The notes beneath the pieces were generated by a model. The model did no database searches. It had not been told where the DNA came from and saw only the letters and a program-made list of their open reading frames with translations. Positions 5,889 to 11,098 of a DNA stretch of 11,098 bases are shown piece after piece. The stretch comes from Candidatus Zixiibacteriota bacterium (lineage in GTDB: Bacteria; Zixibacteria; MSB-5A5; JAABVY01; JAHJOQ01). The position numbers and the translations under genes were made by a program. Where the stretch lies: contig DAOVLC010000012.1 in NCBI GenBank assembly GCA_030631455.1, positions 1-11,098 on the forward strand. Reading direction: 5' to 3'. Positions within the stretch are counted from its first letter, which is position 1; each line of letters opens with the position of its first letter.

Positions 5889-7593
5889 TTACAGCACTCC
5901 GCGCCATATCTTCGCTACGCTGACTGACCCTCAGGACTTCCCGGTATGTGGTAATCCCTCCGAGAGCCTTCGACAGGGTTGCTTTATGAAGTGTCACCAT
6001 GCCTCTTGCCACCGCCTCGGCTTTGATCTCTCCTGAGGACCTTTCACCGATTATCAGGTCTTTTATTCTGTCCGTCACAACGAGCAACTCATACGCACCT
6101 GTTCTTCCACGATAGCCTGACTGATGACACTCATCGCAGCCGGATCCCTGGACGAAACGTGGCTCGGTGCCAGGCTCGATTTCCATCTCCCTGAGAATCG
6201 ATTCCGGTGCCGGGTCATCTACAACGCATGCATCACACACAACCCTGATCAGCCTCTGGGCGAGCACCCCGAGTAATGACGATGCCAGAAGGTAGCTCTC
6301 GATGCCCATGTCCAGTAAACGGGTAACAGCACCGGCCGCGTCGTTTGTGTGAATTGTCGATAGAACAAGATGCCCAGTCATGGCGGAACGAACAGCCATC
6401 GTGGCCGTCTCGGCGTCACGGATTTCGCCAACCATGATAATGTCAGGATTCTGTCTCAGGATCGATCTCAGGCAACTCGCAAAAGTCAGTCCCGCTTTGT
6501 CATTTGTCTGCACCTGATTGATGCCCGGAAGATTGTATTCGACCGGGTCCTCGATGGTTATGATGTTTTTTTCGACTGAATTGATCTCATCGAGCAGAGC
6601 ATAGAGTGTCGATGTCTTTCCGGAGCCTGTCGGTCCCGATATCAGGACCAGTCCTTCGGGTTTATGAATAATCTTATGGAATTCCGCCAGTACTTGATCT
6701 TCGAAGCCGAGATGATCCAGACCGAGCAACAGATTCCGCCGATCAAGCAGGCGCATTACGACCTTCTCGCCATGAATTGTAGGCAGGGTCGATACACGTA
6801 CATCGACGGCGCTATTCCCCCACGCAAACGTAAACCTCCCGTCCTGCGGGATACGCTTCTCCGACACGTCGATATCAGCCATGATCTTGAGCCGCGAAAT
6901 CAGTGCGGGCTGGATAGACTTGGGAGACACTCCCTCCTTGCGGAGAAGACCGTTCACACGATATCGAATTCTCACATTAACATCGTCCGGCTCGACATGA
7001 ATATCCGATGCCCGGTTCTTGATCGCCTGAGCTATCAGAAGATTGACATACTTAATCACCGGTGCATCACCGGCCAACCCCTCGTCGCGTTGTTCACCAA
7101 TCGTAATATCGGCAAGATCCGCTTCTTTCTCGCGAGTCGCATCCTCCAGGGCCTGATCGAGTGAGTCCTTGGCGAGGTAGTTCTCTTCAATGGCGGACAT
7201 CACGCTCGATCGTGTTGCGACTACGCGGTTTATCTTGAGTTTGGTACGGTATTTGATCTCATCGACTGCGACGACATCCAGAGGATCAACCATGGCCACT
7301 GTCAGCGAGTTACCGAGCTTGAACACCGGCACAAGCAGATGCCGCCGTGCCATATCGGCGCTGAACAACTCCAAGAGTTCCGGAGCGATAACTATACTCT
7401 CCAAAGAGAGCTTGGCAATATCGAGGCGTTCCGAAATCGCATCGGTGAGGTCATCATCGGTGATGAAATGCTCATCGACAAGCACCTGACCAAGCCTTTT
7501 ACCGGTCTGTTTCTGTATCGCGAGAGCCTGTTTGAGGGTCTCCTTAGTTATCAGCTCCTTTTCAATCAGTATGTCGCCAATGCGCTTGTTCAT
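5866..7593 (-). CDS. pilB: PilB/GspE-type assembly ATPase with MshEN domain
   Basis: A 575-residue hexameric ATPase that powers pilin assembly from the cytoplasm. Residues 4-27 and 33-56 form two tandem copies of the MshEN motif, starting RIGDIL and RLGQVL and joined by a 5-residue linker (KQTGK), the arrangement that binds cyclic di-GMP in MshE. The first copy ends in the usual Gln (Q27); the second has Arg (R56) there. Next comes the GspE N2 domain, then the catalytic core: Walker A GPTGSGKT at 320-327, Walker B DIIMVGE with catalytic Glu390, and the His box STIHTNDAAG. A zinc tetracysteine (C453, C456, C486, C489) is intact. The length fits PilB/MshE better than GspE (about 500). The ATG at 7593 has GGGGAG 5 nt upstream. 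It is the first gene of the operon, and the end overlaps the platform gene. Confidence 0.97.
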   Translation of the reverse strand: MNKRIGDILIEKELITKETLKQALAIQKQTGKRLGQVLVDEHFITDDDLTDAISERLDIAKLSLESIVIAPELLELFSADMARRHLLVPVFKLGNSLTVAMVDPLDVVAVDEIKYRTKLKINRVVATRSSVMSAIEENYLAKDSLDQALEDATREKEADLADITIGEQRDEGLAGDAPVIKYVNLLIAQAIKNRASDIHVEPDDVNVRIRYRVNGLLRKEGVSPKSIQPALISRLKIMADIDVSEKRIPQDGRFTFAWGNSAVDVRVSTLPTIHGEKVVMRLLDRRNLLLGLDHLGFEDQVLAEFHKIIHKPEGLVLISGPTGSGKTSTLYALLDEINSVEKNIITIEDPVEYNLPGINQVQTNDKAGLTFASCLRSILRQNPDIIMVGEIRDAETATMAVRSAMTGHLVLSTIHTNDAAGAVTRLLDMGIESYLLASSLLGVLAQRLIRVVCDACVVDDPAPESILREMEIEPGTEPRFVQGSGCDECHQSGYRGRTGAYELLVVTDRIKDLIIGERSSGEIKAEAVARGMVTLHKATLSKALGGITTYREVLRVSQRSEDMARSAVSAEPVQV

Positions 7594-7660
7594 CTATCTC
7601 CCCGGACACGAATGTCAGGAATGTGCAAAAGAATGGATCGACCCTGGGCATCGAACCCGT

Positions 7661-7689
7661 TTTATACCTATCTCAAGTTATCGGCGAAA
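7661..7689 (-). promoter_or_regulatory. Possible promoter of the pilus operon
   Basis: On the minus strand a GGTATAAAA box (TATAAA at 7666-7661) lies about 70 nt ahead of the ATPase ATG. At 17 nt spacing the -35 position reads TTTCGC (7689-7684), a poor match to TTGACA. The -10 is good and the position suits a first-gene promoter, but the -35 is weak, so an activator or another sigma factor may be needed. No sigma-54 GG/GC pair is visible nearby. Confidence 0.3.
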
Positions 7690-7824
7690 TTCCAGATTAC
7701 ATTATGTGGCGCAGCAAGTTGATGACAGGGTGGTCACTGTTCTTAAACGACACACCTTGACTCGGGTGTCTCACAGCTCGGGGCATGTTGAAAAAGTTCA
7801 AGCACATGGTTGCGGTAGGTCTTG

Positions 7825-7846
7825 CGAATCCGCGCCAGCGGATTCG
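7825..7846. repeat. Perfect 9-bp-stem hairpin
   Basis: CGAATCCGC at 7825-7833 and its reverse complement at 7838-7846 flank a GCCA loop. No T-run follows on either strand, so it is not a canonical terminator. It lies about 230 nt upstream of the pilus ATPase. A protein-binding site, an mRNA structure in a longer leader, or a repeat relic are all possible. Confidence 0.6.
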
Positions 7847-7989
7847 TGTGACCTGTCGCTATTGCCTAGCATGCACTTACATTCCAGATCACAATCCCAT
7901 TCGCACGGGATCAAGACCTGGCACAACGACGAAATCGAATGTCGGGTTTCTCCGCTTGTTTCACGAGAGTCGGAACACCGACCTACGTA

Positions 7990-8016
7990 CTGGATCCCCG
8001 TTTCCACGGGGATGAC
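7990..8016 (+). repeat. 27-bp imperfect palindromic repeat, copy 1
   Basis: Begins CTGGATCCCCG and ends CGGGGATGAC, so it can fold on itself (CCCCG/CGGGG). It matches copy 2 at 8119-8145 in inverted orientation, sharing CTGGAT, CCCG, CGGG and ATGAC. This is the style of a widespread class of intergenic palindromes whose translation gives spurious peptides like DPRFHGDD. Any family membership is from recognition, not a search. Confidence 0.7.
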
Positions 8017-8064
8017 AATGTTCTCAGTGAGAGTGACATGTTTCCGAGTGCGGAGACTTTGTAC

Positions 8065-8115
8065 CCCACCTACAGGAGACCGGCATGGCCGGAATCCGAC
8101 AGGTGGGTTTTTCTT
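8065..8115 (+). terminator. Terminator-like structured element with T-run
   Basis: CCCACCT (8065-8071) pairs with AGGTGGG (8101-8107); inside, CCGGC (8080-8084) pairs with GCCGG (8088-8092) around an ATG loop. TTTTTCTT follows (8108-8115). This has the form of a plus-strand intrinsic terminator, but no plus-strand gene ends before it; the nearest coding genes on both sides are on the minus strand. It lies between the two inverted copies of the 27-bp palindrome, so it may be the core of a small repeat element rather than a working terminator. Confidence 0.5.
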
Positions 8116-8118
8116 AGT

Positions 8119-8145
8119 GTCATTCCCGAGAAATCGGGAATCCAG
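8119..8145 (-). repeat. 27-bp imperfect palindromic repeat, copy 2 (inverted)
   Basis: Reads GTCATTCCCGAG then CGGGAATCCAG on the plus strand; its reverse complement (CTGGATTCCCG ... CGGGAATGAC) aligns with copy 1. Copy 1 and copy 2 are the same length and lie 102 nt apart in opposite orientation, enclosing the terminator-like element. Confidence 0.7.
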
Positions 8146-8247
8146 TTTTCCGTACCGTCAGGAAAGGACGTTGTGGGCGGCACATGCCCACACATGTCCT
8201 GAGCCTCGAAGAATCTGCCAAGTACGAGGGTTATTAACAAGTCCCCT

Positions 8248-8293
8248 CACTGGGCTGACAGGTTGCCGGGTGCGACGACCCGGCAACACAGTG
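8248..8293 (-). terminator. Long hairpin downstream of the dockerin gene
   Basis: GTTGCCGGGT (8262-8271) pairs perfectly over 10 bp with ACCCGGCAAC (8278-8287) around GCGACG, and CACTG (8248-8252) can pair with CAGTG (8289-8293) outside it. It lies about 30 nt past the stop of the minus-strand dockerin gene, the right place for a 3' terminator or mRNA-stabilising stem. On the minus strand no U-run follows, so it is not a textbook intrinsic terminator. Confidence 0.5.
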
Positions 8294-8323
8294 ATATATC
8301 TTCCGGCGCCGTTTCAGCGCCTG

Positions 8324-9034
8324 CTACCAGTACCCCCAGGGGTAGAAATCGCGGTAGACGCAGTAACTGCCGACCGGCACTTCTCTCAGATCAACCGTGA
8401 ACTCGAGTGGTTCCTGATCGAGGGGCACATACGGTTCGATAACCTTGACCCTGTACTCGCCTGGTTCCAGATTTACGATCTCATAGTCAACATCAAACAG
8501 ACAGAGGCAATAGCAACCCCCGAGGTACAGCGAGTCGATCTCTTCAATAGTGATCGTGTCACCATCCACCCAGATGTCAGCCACAATGACCGGACAGCAA
8601 TTGAGTCCTTCGTTTACGTGTATAATCTGAAGAACGCTGACGCCGTCGTAAATCCACTCCATACAATCCTGATCCGGCGGTGCAGACCTCCCATCGAAGT
8701 CCTTACAGCCGGTATGTCCGACCACGCTTCCCGAGGGATCTGCGTATGCGCACGGTTCCGTACCGTCTGAGAAAATGAACGCAATCAGATAAACTGCGTC
8801 ATCGATATCGACATCTCCGGAGCAGTTGGCATCGCCCGCCTCCTCAGTTATTGGAGCCGGACCGCCTGTGAATATGTAGTCGATGAGATACACCACGTCG
8901 TCAATGTCAACCGCATCGCTGCCGTCGGCATCGCCCGGTGAGTACCCATCTGCAATAAGATTCCCGGTGAAAATGATAAGTGCAAGCGCGAGAAGCATCA
9001 CCGCGCCCAATGGCAAGAACTTCAGTCTCATCAT
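8324..9034 (-). CDS. Secreted dockerin type I repeat protein with Cys-rich C-terminal domain
   Basis: A 236-residue protein. Residues 1-29 are a signal peptide (KFLPLGAVMLLALALIIF, ending near LIADG). Two calcium-binding dockerin type I repeats follow: residues 34-58 (GDADGSDAVDIDDVVYLIDY) and 67-91 (GDANCSGDVDIDDAVYLIAF). The Asp/Asn positions of each EF-like loop are intact. From about 110 to 200 is a domain I cannot name, with Cys pairs at 124, 146/147 and the cluster C174-Y-C176-L-C178, plus the turn DVDYEIVNLEPGEYRVKVIE that suggests a beta sandwich. In FCB-type bacteria such repeats occur in many single secreted proteins without cohesins, so this need not be cellulosomal. A GGGAGGT ribosome site precedes two adjacent ATGs (9034 and 9031); the second has better spacing. 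It is divergent from the carboxypeptidase and has its own promoter. Function unknown, probably extracellular. Confidence 0.86.
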   Translation of the reverse strand: MMRLKFLPLGAVMLLALALIIFTGNLIADGYSPGDADGSDAVDIDDVVYLIDYIFTGGPAPITEEAGDANCSGDVDIDDAVYLIAFIFSDGTEPCAYADPSGSVVGHTGCKDFDGRSAPPDQDCMEWIYDGVSVLQIIHVNEGLNCCPVIVADIWVDGDTITIEEIDSLYLGGCYCLCLFDVDYEIVNLEPGEYRVKVIEPYVPLDQEPLEFTVDLREVPVGSYCVYRDFYPWGYW

Positions 9035-9059
9035 ATACCTCCCATATTGGATTCCTCAT

Positions 9060-9088
9060 AATATGTGCATATTTGCTCAAAATGTCAA
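9060..9088 (-). promoter_or_regulatory. Promoter of the dockerin gene
   Basis: On the minus strand, a perfect -35 TTGACA (9088-9083) is followed after 17 nt by CATATT (9065-9060), four of six matches to TATAAT; TATTAT is also there at 19 nt spacing. Transcription would begin near 9053, giving a leader of about 20 nt that contains the ribosome site. Confidence 0.65.
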
Positions 9089-9143
9089 GTCGAAAAAGAA
9101 GGACTCATATTATCGTGGTTACCTATTGCAGTACAATCAGTTC

Positions 9144-9171
9144 TTGACAAAAGACAGGAATATGTTATACT
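9144..9171 (+). promoter_or_regulatory. Promoter of the M14 carboxypeptidase gene
   Basis: TTGACA (9144-9149), a 16-nt spacer and TATACT (9166-9171) form a near-consensus sigma-70-type promoter on the plus strand. The predicted transcript starts near 9178, leaving a leader of about 110 nt before the coding start. The leader contains no hairpin that I would call. Confidence 0.75.
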
Positions 9172-9288
9172 CAGATTGAGGTAGTGTATTGCTATGTGTT
9201 TCGTCTTTCCTTGAATGTAGGACTGTACTCACATCGGAATCTGCGCATTGCCATTGCGGAGAAGTGTAGCATCGGAGGAAAAGTGAAG

Positions 9289-11098
9289 ATGATAGCCCGT
9301 CCTAAGTCCGGTTGCCTGTCATCAGGGCTGTCCGTTTTCTTTTTAGTACTCGCACTGATGTCATCGAATCTGTTTGCAGCGGGAGATGCCAGCAACCTGG
9401 TCAGAATAACCGTTACCACGAAGACAGAAGCAGAGCTGTTACCAAGAGGGCTTGATATTACCGGCTCGAAGCCGGGAGAGTGGGTCGACGCGGTCGTGAC
9501 CGATGAGCAGATCGCCGATCTGAACAGCCGCGGCCTGTTTGTCCAGCTACTGCACAAAGATGTCGAGCAGTTGCTGAGGGAAGCGCAGGAGTATTATCCA
9601 ACATGGAGTGAGTTTCAGACTGATCTGCACGCCATCGTAAACGGCAATCCGACAATCTGCACGATGGATACAATAGGTTACAGCTATGAACTCTATCCCA
9701 TCCAGGTTGTGAAGCTGTCAGACAATGTCGGGATAGACGAGGACGAACCGGAAGTACTTTACACCGGTCTGACACATGCCCGCGAGTGGCCGAGCCTTGT
9801 GGTCACGATGTTTATTCTCGATAGTCTGACAAGCGCGTACGGGACTGATCTGCTGGTCACTGCTCTGGTTGACGACAGGGAGATTTATTTCATACCATGT
9901 ATAAATCCGGATGGTTACATCTACAGCCACGACGACGGGCATGACTGGCGCAAGAACCGCAGACCATTCCTGGAGTGGGGGACGGTAGGTGTGGACCTCA
10001 ACCGCAATTACGCCGGCTCAACCGATGGTCACCCCGAAGGCGAGTGGGGCACCACTATCGGGAACCTCACACACGATCCTGGCTCTTCCCTATACTGCGG
10101 CCCTGCACCATTCTCGGAAGTGGAGATTTCACTGGAACGAGATTTTATTCTATCGCGAGATTTTTGCGCGGGTTTGACGTTCCACACATACTCGGAACTG
10201 GTCCTCTGGTCGTGGGCATACGGGACATACTCCCCTCCCAATGAAGCATACGTTGCCGCGCTCGGAACTGGTATTGCGAATCTGATCACTCAGGAGGATG
10301 GAACCGGCACCTACACTCCACAAAGTTCATCCAGCCTCTATCCGACTACCGGAGACGCCACCGACTGGGTCTATGGCCACTGCCACTACGTCAAGGGAGC
10401 CGACCTTCTCTTCTTCACGGTCGAGATCGGTCAGGATTACCAGCCGCCCACGAGTCATCTGCCCCAGATCGTGAGGGAGAACTTCGACGGCGCGTTCTAC
10501 CTGCTGGAGCAGGCGGGAACTATTCGAAGTGATCTGACGCCGCGAGTCGTGGCGCCATTGCTCGAACCACTCGGCACAAGCTCAACCGGCAATTACACTA
10601 TTGAATGGTCCGAGGTGAATCCTGCGGCGAATCCTGAATACTGGCAGGTGGACGAACTCACCGACCTCAGCATCGTCACGGAAGATGTCGAAGGATCAAC
10701 GAGCCGCTGGGATGCCTACGGCTTCTCAGTCTCGACCAATCGAGCGCATTCGGGCAGCAATTCGTTCAGGTCGAGACAACAGAATGAGATCGCCGACGGC
10801 CTGACCAGCGTACACCCTTACTATGTGCAGGAGAACGATTCTCTCATCTTCTGGACATGGTATGATATCGAAATTGATGGCGACGGTTTCGGGTGGGACT
10901 ACGGTTACGCAGAGGTCTCGCTCGATGGTCGCAAGTTCGATATCCTGGCTATGTATACCGGCCAATCCGGCAGCTGGGTACGAGAGGCGTTTTCACTCGA
11001 AGATTACGTCGGCGAGTCGGTATTCTTCCGCTTCAGATACACAACGGATGGTGCCGTACTCGAAGAGGGCTTTTATGTAGACGATATCTACCCAGTGC
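9289..11098 (+). CDS. Secreted M14 zinc carboxypeptidase with C-terminal beta domains, cut by the window edge
   Basis: I translated the plus strand from ATG 9289; the frame stays open for 603 codons to the window edge. The product is a zinc metallocarboxypeptidase that trims C-terminal residues from peptides outside the cell. Residues 1-31 are a signal peptide (LSVFFLVLALMSSNLFA). Residues about 32-95 look like a propeptide. The catalytic domain spans about 96-410 and keeps the M14 residues: zinc ligands H163 and E166 (THAREW) and H299 (TFHTYSE), substrate-binding R221 (DWRKNRR), N238-R239 (VDLNRNY), a Tyr in LYPTTGDATDWVY and catalytic Glu379 (FTVEIG). Residues about 420-478 resemble a fibronectin III fold, and 480 onward (YGYAEVSLDGRKFDIL, FRFRYTTDG, FYVDDI) resembles the MAM/immune-inhibitor-A jelly roll. 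A GTG at 9283 lies closer to the GGAGGA ribosome site (9274-9279), so the true start could be two codons earlier. Confidence 0.94.
   Translation, partial: MIARPKSGCLSSGLSVFFLVLALMSSNLFAAGDASNLVRITVTTKTEAELLPRGLDITGSKPGEWVDAVVTDEQIADLNSRGLFVQLLHKDVEQLLREAQEYYPTWSEFQTDLHAIVNGNPTICTMDTIGYSYELYPIQVVKLSDNVGIDEDEPEVLYTGLTHAREWPSLVVTMFILDSLTSAYGTDLLVTALVDDREIYFIPCINPDGYIYSHDDGHDWRKNRRPFLEWGTVGVDLNRNYAGSTDGHPEGEWGTTIGNLTHDPGSSLYCGPAPFSEVEISLERDFILSRDFCAGLTFHTYSELVLWSWAYGTYSPPNEAYVAALGTGIANLITQEDGTGTYTPQSSSSLYPTTGDATDWVYGHCHYVKGADLLFFTVEIGQDYQPPTSHLPQIVRENFDGAFYLLEQAGTIRSDLTPRVVAPLLEPLGTSSTGNYTIEWSEVNPAANPEYWQVDELTDLSIVTEDVEGSTSRWDAYGFSVSTNRAHSGSNSFRSRQQNEIADGLTSVHPYYVQENDSLIFWTWYDIEIDGDGFGWDYGYAEVSLDGRKFDILAMYTGQSGSWVREAFSLEDYVGESVFFRFRYTTDGAVLEEGFYVDDIYPV

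Larger units (their letters stand above)
7594..8323. other. 730 bp non-coding stretch rich in palindromes
   Basis: No supportable gene lies here. Reading frames through it give artefact-type peptides such as LDPRFHGDD and SFPRNRESS, which are translations of a palindromic repeat. Besides the features listed separately, it holds small inverted repeats at 7752-7769 (ACACC/GGTGT), 7788-7801 (TTGAA/TTCAA) and 7969-7982 (GTCGG/CCGAC), an ATCCC/GGGAT pair near 7893-7911 and a GGCGC/GCGCC pair at 8305-8321 just after the dockerin stop. It is both the leader side of the pilus operon (minus strand, from 7593 upwards) and the trailer of the dockerin gene. I see no tRNA, CRISPR or protein remnant. Confidence 0.8.

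Noticed and set aside
6664..7164. Plus-strand 166-codon ORF opposite the ATPase
   Set aside because: Antisense shadow of the conserved ATPase core.
7634..7665. tRNA-like T-arm on the minus strand (GGGTTCGATGCCC ... CCA)
   Set aside because: Only three base pairs close the loop and no matching 5' acceptor stem, D-arm or anticodon arm is found at the right distance.
7594..8323. CRISPR array
   Set aside because: Repeats are palindromic, only two copies, inverted and unevenly spaced; no regular repeat-spacer pattern.
7532..8770. Long plus-strand ORF of 412 codons across the intergenic region
   Set aside because: It runs antisense through the start of the ATPase gene and most of the dockerin gene, and its middle reads peptides typical of translated palindromic repeats (SFPRNRESS-like). 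No ribosome site or family pattern supports it.
9192..9557. Minus-strand 121-codon ORF opposite the start of the carboxypeptidase
   Set aside because: Antisense to the signal peptide and propeptide of a gene with complete catalytic motifs, and with no recognisable features of its own.

Overview
The window holds one long minus-strand operon for a type IV pilus / type II secretion-like machine (positions 1 to 7593), then a 730 bp non-coding stretch full of short palindromes, then a divergently transcribed pair: a small secreted dockerin-repeat protein (minus strand, 8324-9034) and a secreted M14 zinc carboxypeptidase (plus strand, from about 9289 and running off the right edge). Two genes are cut by the window: the secretin at the left end lacks its C-terminal half, and the carboxypeptidase at the right end lacks its C-terminus.

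The machine operon reads, in transcription order (right to left): assembly ATPase (PilB/GspE), inner-membrane platform protein (PilC/GspF), two type IV pilin-like proteins, a possible 31-residue small ORF, a fused PilM-PilN protein (GspL-like), a PilO/GspM-like protein, a PilP/GspC-like protein, and an outer-membrane secretin (PilQ/GspD). Genes are packed with overlaps of 23, 4 and 1 nt or gaps of a few nt, as expected of one transcript. The ATPase carries an N-terminal tandem motif of the MshEN type, so the machine may be controlled by cyclic di-GMP. The secretin has only N0 and one N1-type domain before the barrel region, and the ATPase is 575 residues long; both point to a type IV pilus (MSHA-like) rather than a classical type II secretion system, but the window contains no PilT retraction ATPase, prepilin peptidase or minor pseudopilin set, so the function (pilus or secretion) is not settled.

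The organism is a diderm (secretin, PilP/PilO set). Moderate GC, secreted proteins with dockerin type I repeats of the 'GDADGSDAVDIDD' kind outside any cellulosome context, a big multidomain M14 peptidase, and palindromic intergenic repeats of the 'ctggat-cccg...cggg-atgac' kind together suggest an uncultured FCB-type lineage such as Zixibacteria. This is inference from style, not a phylogenetic result.

Between the dockerin and carboxypeptidase genes lie two back-to-back promoters with good -35/-10 boxes. The dockerin and peptidase proteins both have signal peptides and are plausible extracellular products, but nothing in the sequence proves that they are cargo of the neighbouring machine.
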